Shown here piece after piece: positions 43,395 through 52,209 of a stretch of 64,000 nt of DNA. Positions within the stretch are counted from its first letter, which is position 1. Each line of letters begins with the position of its first letter. The notes under the pieces are model-generated. The model did no database searches, was not told the origin of the DNA, and saw only the letters and a program-made list of their open reading frames with translations. The translations under genes and the position numbers were made by a program. Origin of the DNA: Sphaerisporangium fuscum (GTDB lineage: Bacteria > Actinomycetota > Actinomycetes > Streptosporangiales > Streptosporangiaceae); contig NZ_JAHDTF010000004.1 of the NCBI RefSeq assembly GCF_018531465.1, positions 411,608 to 475,607 of the forward strand, given 5' to 3'.

Positions 43395-45077
43395 TCAGGG
43401 GCGCCGGGTCTCCAGCTCGATCGTGTCCTCGGTGGTGATCTCCCGCTCGGCCCGGAAGCCGGGGTCGAGCGGGCGCAGGTAGGTCTGCTGCACGCCCGGC
43501 ACGCGGTCCTCCACCACGAAGGTGGCCCGGGTGTACGCCTCCGAGCCGGGCGCCTGCACGTGCGGCACCACCTTGAAGTCGGCGGTCATCAGGTCGCGCT
43601 CGATCCGGGTCAGCACGTAGCCGCGCTGGTTGTTGTAAAACTTCAGGTGCGGGTTGATCGCGAGCCACGGGTGCTTGGCCGGGTCGGAGTCCGCGCCGTC
43701 ACCGCCGGTCGTGATGGAGGTGGTGACCAGCTCCGAGCCCACCGACGGGCCGGTCGGGTCGTCGTAGTCGAGCTTGAGGTCGCTCGCCCAGTGCGCGTGC
43801 ACGTCGCCGGTGAGCACGACGGGGTTGCGCACCTTCGCGTCCACCCAGCCCTGAGTGATGCGCCTGCGGGAGGCGACGTAGCCGTCCCAGGCGTCCTGGC
43901 TGGTCACCTTGGCGGGCCCGGCGTCGCTGTCGCGCTGGGCGAAGAACACCTGCTGCCCGATGACGTCCCACTGCGCCCGCGACTTGCGGAACCCGTCCAG
44001 CAGCCACGCCTCCTGCTCGGCACCGGTGATCGAGCGGGCCGGGTCGACGGCCGCCGGGCAGTCCTTGTAGCCGTCCCCGCATCCCTGGTCGTCGCGGTAC
44101 TGCCGGGTGTCGAGCATGTGGAACGTCGCCAGCAGTCCCCAGCGGACGCGCCGGTAGATCTGCATGTCGACGCCACGGGGGACCGACGTGCGGCGCAGCG
44201 GCATGTTCTCGTAGTACGCCCGGAAGGCGGCCGCGCGGCGGGCCGGGAAGTTCGGCTGCGGCACCTCGGGCTTCTCGGGGGTCTCGTCGGCCCAGTTGTT
44301 GTCGACCTCGTGGTCGTCGAAGACCACCAGCCAGGGGGCGGCGGCGTGCGCGGCCTGCAGGTCGGGGTCGGCCTTGTACTGGGCGTGCCGCTGCCGGTAG
44401 TTGGCCAGCGTCTCGGTCTCGGGACCCTCGTGGTCGCGGACGTTGCCGCCCGGGATGGTGTAGGTGTCCCTGGCGTACTCGTACTGGTAGTCGCCGAGGT
44501 GGAGGACCAGGTCGGGGTGGTCCTCGGCCAGGCGCCGGTAGGAGGTGAAGTAGCCGTGCTCGAACTGGGCGCAGGAGACGAACGCCATCGAGAGCGGCCC
44601 GCCGTACGACAGCGGGTGCGGCGCCGTCCTCGCCCGGCCCGCCGGGGAGATGTAGGGGCCGACGCGGAAGCGGTACCAGTATTCGCGGCCGGACGGCAGG
44701 CGGTCCACCTCGACGTGGACGCTGTGCGCCCACTCCGGCGCCGCCACCGCCACGCCGGAGCGGACGACCCGGCGGCACCTCTCGTCGGCGTACACCTGCC
44801 ACAGCACGGTGAACGGGCGCGCGGGCATGCCGCCCATGCCGTCCTCGGCCAGCGGCTGCTGCGCGAGGCGGGTCCAGATGACGAACCCCTCGTGGTCGGG
44901 GTCGCCCGAGGCCACGCCCAGGGTGAAGGGGTCGGTGCGCAGGCCCCTGGACGCCAGGCTCTGCGCGGTGTCGGCTGCGGGGTCGGGCTCGGCGAGGGCA
45001 TCGGTCGCCGGGATCGCGGCGACGGTGCCGGCGGCGAGGCCGGTGACGAGGAACGATCGGCGGTCGAGGTGCGGCAC
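43395..45077 (-). CDS. phoD: Tat-exported alkaline phosphatase D
   Basis: A 560-residue PhoD-type phosphodiesterase/phosphatase that releases phosphate from organic esters outside the cell. A twin-arginine signal (DRRSFLVTG) leads to a cleavage region near DALAEPD. The catalytic domain shows FVSCAQFEHGYF, HLGDYQYEYA, VFDDHEVDNNW and LTGDVHAHW, which supply the Fe/Ca ligands. The GTG at 45077 has AGGAGCT upstream; the longer frame to 45098 adds seven residues. A Pho-box-like repeat is upstream, suggesting PhoP control during phosphate limitation. Confidence 0.92.
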   Translation of the reverse strand: MPHLDRRSFLVTGLAAGTVAAIPATDALAEPDPAADTAQSLASRGLRTDPFTLGVASGDPDHEGFVIWTRLAQQPLAEDGMGGMPARPFTVLWQVYADERCRRVVRSGVAVAAPEWAHSVHVEVDRLPSGREYWYRFRVGPYISPAGRARTAPHPLSYGGPLSMAFVSCAQFEHGYFTSYRRLAEDHPDLVLHLGDYQYEYARDTYTIPGGNVRDHEGPETETLANYRQRHAQYKADPDLQAAHAAAPWLVVFDDHEVDNNWADETPEKPEVPQPNFPARRAAAFRAYYENMPLRRTSVPRGVDMQIYRRVRWGLLATFHMLDTRQYRDDQGCGDGYKDCPAAVDPARSITGAEQEAWLLDGFRKSRAQWDVIGQQVFFAQRDSDAGPAKVTSQDAWDGYVASRRRITQGWVDAKVRNPVVLTGDVHAHWASDLKLDYDDPTGPSVGSELVTTSITTGGDGADSDPAKHPWLAINPHLKFYNNQRGYVLTRIERDLMTADFKVVPHVQAPGSEAYTRATFVVEDRVPGVQQTYLRPLDPGFRAEREITTEDTIELETRRP

Positions 45078-45129
45078 GGGAGCTCCTGAGCGGATCAAGG
45101 GCCGGGTCGCCCGTAGCTTGGCTGGGCAT

Positions 45130-45147
45130 CATGACCCTGTGGTTAAC
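45130..45147 (-). promoter_or_regulatory. Pho-box-like direct repeat upstream of phoD
   Basis: On the minus strand: GTTAACC (45147-45141), ACAG, GGTCATG (45136-45130). Two seven-base units spaced four apart mirror the actinomycete PHO box GTTCACC-N4-GTTCACC with mismatches. It is 53 bases upstream of the phoD start. Confidence 0.4.
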
Positions 45148-45360
45148 ATGACATGGCCCGTAAAAGGCGGACATTATCGGCGTAAGCCCTCGCCGGGCGG
45201 GCGCTTCCGGGGGGAGCCGTCCCACTGCTCGGAGCCCGCTCGGTCACCGACGGTTCTGCCGCACGTCATCTGTCACCGACGGTAACCCGCGTATCGGCGC
45301 CGAAGCGGGAACCGCGCTCCCTCGTGTCGCGGGGGCTGGCGCCGGCGCGCCGCTTGGGGT

Positions 45361-46284
45361 ATGGGGTTTCGTGTGGATCTGTCTGCGGCAGCGAACGAGT
45401 TGTACGGCCTTCCGCCCGAGGACTTCGTGGAGGCGCGCAAGCGGCTGGCCGCCGAGGCCAAGAAGGCGGGCCAGGCGGAGCTGTCCAAGCAGGTCGGCGC
45501 GCTGCGCAAACCCACGCTGCCGGCCTGGGCCGTCAACCGGCTGGCCCGCTCAGAGCCCGGGGACGTCGGCCGGTTGCTCGATCTGGGCGAGGAGCTGCGC
45601 ACGGCGTGGACGTCCGGCGGGCGCGTCGGCGAGCTGGACCAGCGGCGCGGCGAACTGGTCGGCGCCCTGGTCCGCCGGGCCCAGGCCCTGGCCGAGGAGG
45701 AGGGGCGGCCGCTGCGGGAGCCCGCGGTGCGCGAGGTCGAGGACACCCTGCACGCCGCCACGATGGACCCGGACGTGGCCGAGGAGGTCCGCGCGGGACG
45801 GCTCACGCAGCCAAGGAGTTACGCCGGGTTCTTCCCGGCCGGCGACTTGTCCGGCGCGTTCTCCCCGGCGGCGCATCCGGTGGCGGGACCGGCGCGGCCG
45901 GCGGCGGCCAAGCGGGAACCGGCCGCGAAGGGGCCCGGTGCCAAGGAGACGGAGGCCAGGAAGCAGGAGGCCGAAGCCCGCAGGCGGCGGGAGGAAGAGG
46001 AAAGGCGACGGCGGCTGGCCCAGCAGGCCGAGGCCGCCGCGGCCGAGGCCCGCGAGGCCGAGAACGCCCTGGCCGAGTGGGAGGCGGAGGTGGCCGAGGC
46101 CGAGCGGGCGCGCGACGCCGTCGTTGAGGAGGCGGAGCGGCTCAGGCGCGAGCTCGACGCCGTCCTCGACCGTCAGGAGGGCCTGACCAAGCGGCTCGGC
46201 GTGGCCGAACGGGAGCGCAACCGGGCCGCCCGCCGCGCCGCCGACGCCCGCTCGCGGGCCGCCGAGGCCCGCGAAAAACTGTGA
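45361..46284 (+). CDS. Coiled-coil protein of unknown function
   Basis: A 307-residue soluble protein. The N-terminal part (residues ~1-150) is globular, with YGLPPEDFVEARKRLAAEAKK and KPTLPAWAVNRLAR, a motif shared by a conserved actinomycete hypothetical family. The C-terminal part (~185-307) is a highly charged Ala/Glu/Arg coiled coil. There is no signal peptide or membrane segment. ATG 45361 has only a weak GGGG upstream. It is not obviously linked to its neighbours. Confidence 0.75.
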   Translation: MGFRVDLSAAANELYGLPPEDFVEARKRLAAEAKKAGQAELSKQVGALRKPTLPAWAVNRLARSEPGDVGRLLDLGEELRTAWTSGGRVGELDQRRGELVGALVRRAQALAEEEGRPLREPAVREVEDTLHAATMDPDVAEEVRAGRLTQPRSYAGFFPAGDLSGAFSPAAHPVAGPARPAAAKREPAAKGPGAKETEARKQEAEARRRREEEERRRRLAQQAEAAAAEAREAENALAEWEAEVAEAERARDAVVEEAERLRRELDAVLDRQEGLTKRLGVAERERNRAARRAADARSRAAEAREKL

Positions 46285-46289
46285 CACAG

Positions 46290-46313
46290 GTGTCGAACGA
46301 CTGACGTGGGTAG
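46290..46313 (+). promoter_or_regulatory. Sigma-B-like promoter candidate for the cupin gene
   Basis: GTGT (46290-46293), 14 bases, GGGTAG (46308-46313), matching GNNT-N14-GGGTAG. The ATG follows 31 bases downstream. It lies outside the main stress block. Confidence 0.5.
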
Positions 46314-46344
46314 GCCTCCGGTCAGGATAGGCATGGAGGCTGAC

Positions 46345-46677
46345 ATGCAGAAGTTCTCTCTGGTGGCGATGGGCCGCCGGCAGTTGGAGCGCGCGGCGGA
46401 GTCGAGAGGCGGGCACGCGGCCGAGACGGTCGTGGGCGGGCACGAACGCATCCTCCGGCAGACGGTGATCGGCCTCAGGAAGGGAGCCGAGCAGACCGAT
46501 CACGAGGTCAACGGCGAGGCGACGATCTACGTGTTGGAGGGCCGTGTACGCCTGATCGCGGGCAAGGACTCGTGGGAGGGCTCGACGGGGGACCTGCTGG
46601 CCGTGCCCGACGAGCGGCACCGTGTCGAGGCGTTGCAGGACTCCACGTTCCTCCTGACCGTCGCCATGCCCCGCTGA
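46345..46677 (+). CDS. Cupin-domain protein
   Basis: A 110-residue single-cupin protein: EATIYVLEGRVRLIAGKDSW forms the first barrel strands, followed by TGDLLAVPDERHRVEALQDS. It has HEV and ERH positions that could bind a metal. Similar small cupins are stress- or quorum-related in actinomycetes, without a defined reaction. ATG 46345 has GGAGG five bases upstream; an ATG at 46333 is an alternative. A sigma-B-like promoter precedes it. Confidence 0.85.
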   Translation: MQKFSLVAMGRRQLERAAESRGGHAAETVVGGHERILRQTVIGLRKGAEQTDHEVNGEATIYVLEGRVRLIAGKDSWEGSTGDLLAVPDERHRVEALQDSTFLLTVAMPR

Positions 46678-46804
46678 GGGGAGCCGCCGCCCGCGGCGGT
46701 GACCGGAAATGAGGTATGGGCTAAGGTTTCGGGAGGTGTGCCGGGAAGTCTGGTCGGCGGTGTCGGTTATTTCATCGCCTGTCCAGAATTCGGGAGGTCC
46801 GCCG

Positions 46805-48088
46805 GTGACCGCGATCGCGGCCGTGGTGATCTTTGTCGCCGTCTACGCTCTCATCGCCACCGAGCGGATCCACCGTACGGCCGCGGCCCTCGGCGGGGCC
46901 GGGCTGATGCTGCTGATCCACGCCGTGGACGGCCGCTCGGCGTTCTTCTCCGAGAGCTCCGGCGTCGACTGGAATGTGATCTTCCTGCTGCTCGGCATGA
47001 TGGTCATCGTCGGCGTGCTGAAGCAGACGGGCGTGTTCGAGTACGTCGCGATCTGGGCGGCCAAGCGGGCCCGGGGGAGACCGTTCCGCTTGATGGTCAT
47101 GCTGGTGGTGATCACCGCGCTCGCCTCCGCCCTGCTGGACAACGTCACCACCGTGCTGCTGATCGCCCCGGTCACCTTCCTGGTCTGTGACCGGCTGGCG
47201 CTGCCGGTGGCGCCGTTCCTGATCAGCGAGGTCATGGCGTCGAACATCGGCGGCACGGCGACCCTGGTCGGCGACCCGCCGAACATCATCATCGCCAGCA
47301 GGGCGGGATTCACCTTCAACGACTTCCTCGTCCACCTGGCCCCGTTCATCGTGGTCGTGCTGGTGGTCTTCATCGGCCTGTGCAGGTGGCTGTTCCGCTC
47401 GTCGTTCGTGTACGACGCCGAGCGGGCGGCCGAGATCATGCGGCTCAACGAGCGGGAGGCCATCCAGGACCGGCGGCTGCTGTGGCAGAGCCTGACGGTG
47501 CTCGCCGTGGTGATCGTCGCCTTCGTCCTGCACCCGGTGCTCCACTACGAGCCGGCCGTGGTGGCGCTGCTGGGCGCCGGCCTCCTGGTCGCCGCCACCA
47601 AGGTCACCGTCGAGGACGCGCTCCGCGAGGTCGAGTGGGCCACTTTGGTGTTCTTCATGGGGCTGTTCATCATGGTCGGCGCTCTGGTGGAGACCGGTGT
47701 CATCGGCCAGGTGTCGCAGGCGGCCGCGTCGGCCACCCAGGGCAGGCTCGGCACGGCCACGATGGGCATGCTGTGGGGTTCGGCCGGGCTCTCGGCGATC
47801 GTGGACAACATCCCCTATGTCGCCACCATGAGCCCGATCGTGGCCGACCTGGTCCACGCGGCCGGGCCGCACGGCGACGTGCTGTGGTAGGCCCTCGCGC
47901 TCGGGGCCGACCTCGGCGGGAACGCCACCGCGGTCGGCGCGTCCGCCAACGTGGTCGTCCTCGGCATCGCGGCCCGCAACGACGTCCGCATCAGCTTCTG
48001 GGAGTTCACCAAGTACGGCCTGGTCGTCACCGTCGCCACGGTCGGGCTGGCGGCGGCCTACCTCTGGCTCCGTTACCTCGCCGTCTAG
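46805..48088 (+). pseudogene. ArsB/NhaD-type anion or sodium transporter, interrupted by an in-frame amber codon
   Basis: The frame from GTG 46805 (with GGGAGG upstream) to TAG 48088 encodes 427 residues but has an internal TAG at 47888-47890 (codon 362). The reading frame is otherwise unbroken and the second part continues the family: after HGDVLW-stop comes [20 protein letters not shown]. Related proteins read [14 protein letters not shown], so a TGG (Trp) has become TAG. The protein has ~11 helices, NVTTV and VGDPPNIIIAS motifs. Loss of the last two helices should inactivate it, unless the stop is read through. A sequencing error is possible. Confidence 0.85.
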
Positions 48089-48097
48089 GAGGCCCTC

Positions 48098-48541
48098 GTG
48101 CACGCGCGAGATCTCGTCACCGATTTCCCCACCGTCAGGCAGGACACCTCGGCGGTCGAGGCGGCGCGCCTGCTCGCCGAGCAGGCGCTGCCCGGGCTGA
48201 TCGTCGTCGACGACGACGGCACGCCGCTGTGCGTACTGCCCGGCACCCAGGTGTTACGGCTCGCCGTGCCGCGCTACTGCCAGGACGACCCGGCTCTGGC
48301 CAGTGTCATCGACGAGGGTCACGCCGACCTGTTCCTGCGCGCCCTCGGGCGGCGCACCGTACGCGAATGCCTGCCCGAACAGCCCCGTGAGCTGCCGATC
48401 ACCGACCCGGACGCCACCGTGCTGGAGGTCGCCGCGCTGATGGCCCGCACCCACAGCCCCCTCGTCGCCGTCGTCGAGGACGGCCGGCTGCTGGGCGCGG
48501 TCACCCTTCACGCCCTGCTGCGGCGCGTGCTCACGGTCTGA
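48098..48541 (+). CDS. CBS-domain protein
   Basis: A 147-residue protein made of two CBS domains (about residues 5-60 and 90-145; VRQDTSAVEAARLLAEQALP and DPDATVLEVAALMARTHSPL), the usual pair that binds adenine nucleotides. GTG 48098 has AGGAGG upstream and lies ten bases after the broken transporter, so it is probably its cytoplasmic regulator. It ends overlapping the convergent DUF3817 gene by 11 bases. Confidence 0.88.
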   Translation: MHARDLVTDFPTVRQDTSAVEAARLLAEQALPGLIVVDDDGTPLCVLPGTQVLRLAVPRYCQDDPALASVIDEGHADLFLRALGRRTVRECLPEQPRELPITDPDATVLEVAALMARTHSPLVAVVEDGRLLGAVTLHALLRRVLTV

Positions 48542-48800
48542 GCTCGCCGCCGTGGCTCCGGAGGCGTCGGAGGGCGAGCGCGCCGCCGATCCCCGGGACG
48601 AGGGCCCGCCACCGGGCGCCGGACGGGGCGGCCGGGACCAGTGCCGTGGCCACGACGACGCCCAGGTAGCACATGCCGTGCAGGGGGCCGACGAGCGTCG
48701 AGATCGCCTTGACGTGCACGGTGAACAGGTTGCCGAACAGGACCACCAGGGAGGCGGCCTCGAACGCGGCCGCGGCCCGCAGGACGCGCATCGTCGTCAT
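48531..48800 (-). CDS. DUF3817-type small membrane protein
   Basis: An 89-residue protein with two hydrophobic segments (about residues 8-30 and 40-58) and the GPLHGMCYLGVVVATAL segment typical of DUF3817. The ATG overlaps the upstream stop by four bases. Its 3' end overlaps the CBS gene by 11 bases. Function unknown. Confidence 0.78.
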   Translation of the reverse strand: MTTMRVLRAAAAFEAASLVVLFGNLFTVHVKAISTLVGPLHGMCYLGVVVATALVPAAPSGARWRALVPGIGGALALRRLRSHGGELRP

Positions 48801-49276
48801 GCGCCCGCCCCTGCGCCGGGGCGAACGATCATGAGGACGACGACGGCGGCCCACGCGAGATTGTAGAAGCCGGCCAGCATGGCGAGCGTGCGCAGCCGGC
48901 GGCCGTCGCCGGGCGCGCTGAGCGCCTCGCGCTGGCGCGGGTAGATCTGCGTCGCCAGCAGAACGGCCGCCACGGCCGTGAGGATCATGGAGATGGTGAT
49001 CCAGATCTCGCCCATCCGGCCCTGGAGGCCTGCCAGAGCCATGCCGACGAAGGGCACGACGATACCGAGGACGCTGTACACGCGGGTGATCCGGTGGAGC
49101 GTGACGGCGATCGCCGGGTCGCGTTCGCCGGGATCCGGCGACGGCGAGCCGGCGGCGCCGACGGGAACCTCGGCGGCGACCGGCGCATAGCGGGGGAACA
49201 GGCTCGTGGCGACGGCCGAACCCCCGACGAACACGATGCTCGCCAGCACGTGCACCGACAGCAACAGTTTTTCCAT
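48797..49276 (-). CDS. DUF2269-like integral membrane protein
   Basis: A 159-residue protein with four helices: LLLSVHVLASIVFVGGSAVA at the N-terminus, then helices near 68-86, 92-108 and 131-150. The VHVLASIVFVGG start resembles DUF2269/CopD-like membrane proteins. It is coupled to the DUF3817 gene. A long inverted repeat lies just upstream, between it and the MarR gene. Confidence 0.75.
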   Translation of the reverse strand: MEKLLLSVHVLASIVFVGGSAVATSLFPRYAPVAAEVPVGAAGSPSPDPGERDPAIAVTLHRITRVYSVLGIVVPFVGMALAGLQGRMGEIWITISMILTAVAAVLLATQIYPRQREALSAPGDGRRLRTLAMLAGFYNLAWAAVVVLMIVRPGAGAGA

Positions 49277-49293
49277 GAACTCTCCCTTGCCAT

Positions 49294-49340
49294 CCTTCAG
49301 GCAGGCTGAAGCCTATCTCAGGCTTCAGCCGCCCTGAAGG
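49294..49340. promoter_or_regulatory. Long inverted repeat between MarR and DUF2269 genes
   Basis: CCTTCAGG-CA-GGCTGAAGCCT (49294-49314) pairs with AGGCTTCAGCC-GC-CCTGAAGG (49320-49340): eleven inner and eight outer pairs with a two-base internal mismatch. It could be a terminator for the MarR gene, an operator, or a leader structure of the DUF2269 gene. It is 17 bases upstream of that gene. Confidence 0.55.
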
Positions 49341-49371
49341 TCGGGAGGGAGGGCCGCTTCCCTTCGGCGGA

Positions 49372-49836
49372 TCAGGCCGGCGGACCGCCCTGGAAGGCGG
49401 CGCGGAGGGTGTCGGCGACCTGCCGCTGGACGGGCTCCGCCTCCGGGCCGAACATCCGGTCGTCGACCTCGGACACCGCCTCCGTGGCCCGCTGGAGGAG
49501 GCGTGCGCCCTCCGGTGTGATCTCGATGGCGGAGGCGGACCCGGCCCGTGCGGTGGCGTCGCGCACCAGCCCCGCCCCGGCCAGCGCCTTCACCGCCGCG
49601 TGCACGGTCTGGACCGTGATGCCGGACATCCGCGCCAGGTCGCTGAACGACACCCCGGGCACGCCGGCGATGTGGCCGAGCAGCCCGAGCCTGCTGACCG
49701 TCAGATCGAGCGGCGCGAGAGCCGAGTTGAGCTCGGCCTCGATCCGGCGCGCCAGCGTCAGCAGGAGGATGGAGGGGCTGGTCACCGGTGGAGAGGGGCG
49801 GCCGTTCTCGATCGTCACACTCTCAGTCTCTCTCAC
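49372..49836 (-). CDS. MarR-family transcriptional regulator
   Basis: A 154-residue MarR-type regulator with a winged helix (residues ~50-115: SFSDLARMSGITVQTVHAAVKALAGAGLV, ITPEGARLLQRATE). The GTG at 49836 overlaps the upstream AraC stop (GTGA). It may control the membrane genes downstream, given the inverted repeat between them. Confidence 0.85.
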   Translation of the reverse strand: MRETESVTIENGRPSPPVTSPSILLLTLARRIEAELNSALAPLDLTVSRLGLLGHIAGVPGVSFSDLARMSGITVQTVHAAVKALAGAGLVRDATARAGSASAIEITPEGARLLQRATEAVSEVDDRMFGPEAEPVQRQVADTLRAAFQGGPPA

Positions 49837-50633
49837 CACCGCTCCGGCGGCACCGATCCGCCGTGGTGGGCGCGGTGGGCCCCAGGGGTGTGGCCGAAGG
49901 CCCGGCGGAAGACGTCGATGAAGGCGCTGCTGGAGGCCCAGCCGCATCGGTGCGCGACGGTGGTGACCGGGGTGCCCTCGGCCAGCAGGCGCAGCGCGTG
50001 GAACAGACGCAACTGGGTGCGCCACTGCGGGAAGCTCATGCCGAACTCGGCCTTGAAGAGCCGGGTCAGCGTGCGCTCGCCGACCCCGGCCGCCGCGCCG
50101 AGCTGCGCCAGCGTCCGGTCGTCGGCGGGGTCGTCCCGGAGCATCGCGCACACCGCGACCAGGCGCGGATCCTTGGCGGCGGGCACGTGGACGGGCTGCT
50201 CGGCACAGTGACGGAGCCGGTCGATCAGCACGGCCCGCAGGCGGCGGCGTTCTGGAGTGAGCTTGTGTCCGCCGGCCGGTGAGGGCTCTTCCGCGGGCGG
50301 CGGCGCGGTGTAGGCGATGATCAGCTCGCGCAGCAGCGGTCCGACGCTGATCACCGCGGGCCGGTCCAGGCGCAGCGGGTCGTGCTTCACCGGCAGGCCC
50401 ACCGTGTGGAGGTCGGTGTCGCCGTAGGCCCGATGCTCGTGAACGGTGCCGGCCGGGATCCAGATGGCGCGGTTGGCGGGGGCGATCCAGGTGCCGGCGT
50501 CGGTGGTGACCGCCAGCACGCCCCGGCCGGCGTAGACGATCTGGTTCTCGTCGTGCCGGTGGGCGTCGACCTCGGCACCGGCGGGCAGAAGACGCAGACC
50601 CGTCGCAGGACGGGTGTGGCGGATTTCCGGCAT
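49833..50633 (-). CDS. AraC-family regulator with cupin sensor (NimR-like)
   Basis: A 266-residue regulator. The N-terminal cupin (HRHDENQIVYAGRGVL, IPAGTVHEH) may bind a small ligand; the C-terminal AraC domain has two helix-turn-helices (TLAQLGAAAGVGERTLTRLF, VAHRCGWASSSAFIDVFRRA). Translationally coupled to the MarR gene. Related NimR-type regulators control efflux genes. Confidence 0.87.
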   Translation of the reverse strand: MPEIRHTRPATGLRLLPAGAEVDAHRHDENQIVYAGRGVLAVTTDAGTWIAPANRAIWIPAGTVHEHRAYGDTDLHTVGLPVKHDPLRLDRPAVISVGPLLRELIIAYTAPPPAEEPSPAGGHKLTPERRRLRAVLIDRLRHCAEQPVHVPAAKDPRLVAVCAMLRDDPADDRTLAQLGAAAGVGERTLTRLFKAEFGMSFPQWRTQLRLFHALRLLAEGTPVTTVAHRCGWASSSAFIDVFRRAFGHTPGAHRAHHGGSVPPERW

Positions 50634-50739
50634 TTCTCGGCACTTTATCGGAAGCCGGGTCGCTCCCGGATCGGTCGGCGCCGCGTCTCACGCTCCGGCG
50701 TCCCGAGCCGGACGACCACGAGCCCCGCGTACTGGCGCC

Positions 50740-51462
50740 TCAAGCGGCCAGGTAGGCGCGGTCGGGCTTGTACAGGAGCGACAGAGGCTCCACGGGGTCC
50801 TGAGCGCTGAGCTGGGTGGCGGTCCGTCCGATGAAGCGGGTCAGCGAGCGGGCCAGGTGAGGCTGGTCGAAGTATCCGAGCCGGTGGACCACCTCGTGGG
50901 CCGGCACGCCCTCCTGGATCAGGACCGCCGCCTCCCTGGCGCGGGCGATCTGCCGGATGGCGCCCTGGGTGAGCCCGGTCGCCGTCACGAAGCGCCGCTG
51001 GACGGTCCGCTCGGACACCTGCGGTGACGCGCCGTCGAGCACCGCGGTGACGAGCGGGTCGGAGACCAGGACCTCCTCACGCACCAGCCGCCGTACGAAC
51101 GCCTCGGCGTCGTCGTAGCCGGGACGATGCCACGTGGACCCCTTCAGCCAGAACGACCTGCGGGTCACCTGGGGAATCTCCGCGGAACCGTCGACGAGCA
51201 GGCTGATCGGCAGGTGGGGCATCGACGTGCCGGGCGAGAAGACGATCCCGAAGAACGTGGCGTCCTCGGGCACGGGGGCGAAACCCGCCTTCGACTCCGG
51301 CCCCTGAATGGACGCGCTGACCTGCCCCCGGTGCTCCCAGAAGACCAGATCCCACGTGGTCGTCGCGACCGAGGTCATCCGGTCGACCTCATGGCTGGTG
51401 CTCCGCCACACCCGCTCGATGTACGGCGAATCGGAGGACCGGCTCTCGACTTCCAAGCCCAT
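50740..51462 (-). CDS. AraC-family helix-turn-helix protein
   Basis: A 240-residue protein whose N-terminal half is a poorly conserved sensor (VFWEHRGQVSASIQGPESKA) and whose C-terminal half (residues ~150-225) is an AraC domain (SERTVQRRFVTATGLTQGAI, HRLGYFDQPHLARSLTRFIG). ATG 51462 is used; an in-frame start at 51471 is possible. It stands alone, with a 93-base gap before the TetR gene. No target is indicated. Confidence 0.82.
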   Translation of the reverse strand: MGLEVESRSSDSPYIERVWRSTSHEVDRMTSVATTTWDLVFWEHRGQVSASIQGPESKAGFAPVPEDATFFGIVFSPGTSMPHLPISLLVDGSAEIPQVTRRSFWLKGSTWHRPGYDDAEAFVRRLVREEVLVSDPLVTAVLDGASPQVSERTVQRRFVTATGLTQGAIRQIARAREAAVLIQEGVPAHEVVHRLGYFDQPHLARSLTRFIGRTATQLSAQDPVEPLSLLYKPDRAYLAA

Positions 51463-51555
51463 CCGCCTCATCCTTCCTCGCGCTGTCGCCGACTGACCCG
51501 TAGCCTACGGTCGCCCGCCGACATTTCGGCTGCCCGCCCGGCAGTGGCCGGCATG

Positions 51556-52209
51556 TCAGGGGACGGCGTGCTCGAAGCCGTGCAGGATCGCGGTGAGGCC
51601 GAGTTCGAAGTGGTCGTCGACGGCGGTGGCGTCGGCGGCTTCGGCGAGCAGGTTGTAGTCCGGACTTCCGGGCCGGGGTCTGCGACTGCGCCGGTCGGCG
51701 CCGAGCTTGGTCACGGCGATGGCGAGGGCGTGGCCCACGGTGAATTCGCGCAGGCAGCGGACGAGGCGCAGCGCCTGCGCCGGCGGGATGCCGTTCTCGC
51801 CGAGCTTGGTGAGCATCTTCACGCCCGTCTCGATGGAGGCGGGTGAGCGTACCGGGCGGGTGGCGAACAGCTGGACGGCATGGGGATGGCGCAGGAGGGT
51901 GTCGCGCAGCCGCAGGCAGTAGTCGCGGGCCAGCTGCTGCCAGGGGCCGTCCCACGGCAGGGTGTCGACGTCGATCTCGGCGAAGAGCGCCTCGGCGACG
52001 CCGTCGAAGAGCGCCTCCTGGTCGTCGTAGTAGCGGTAGGCCGCCATCGGGTCGAAGCCCACCGCCGTACCGAGCTTGCGCATGGAGAACTTGCGCAGCC
52101 CATGGGTGTCGATGAGGGTGAGCGCCGCCGCGGCGAGGTAGTCGCGGCTGAGGGTGGGCCGGGTGGGCGGCTGGGGCAGTCCGCCCGGCGGGCTGGGGTG
52201 GGCTGTCAT
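51556..52209 (-). CDS. TetR-family transcriptional regulator
   Basis: A 217-residue TetR protein: helix-turn-helix at ~22-70 (RKFSMRKLGTAVGFDPMAAYRYYDDQE) and a tetracycline-repressor-like C-terminal domain. The ATG at 52209 overlaps the hydrolase stop (ATGA), so it is in the same operon and probably represses it through the operator at 53116-53144. Confidence 0.88.
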   Translation of the reverse strand: MTAHPSPPGGLPQPPTRPTLSRDYLAAAALTLIDTHGLRKFSMRKLGTAVGFDPMAAYRYYDDQEALFDGVAEALFAEIDVDTLPWDGPWQQLARDYCLRLRDTLLRHPHAVQLFATRPVRSPASIETGVKMLTKLGENGIPPAQALRLVRCLREFTVGHALAIAVTKLGADRRSRRPRPGSPDYNLLAEAADATAVDDHFELGLTAILHGFEHAVP

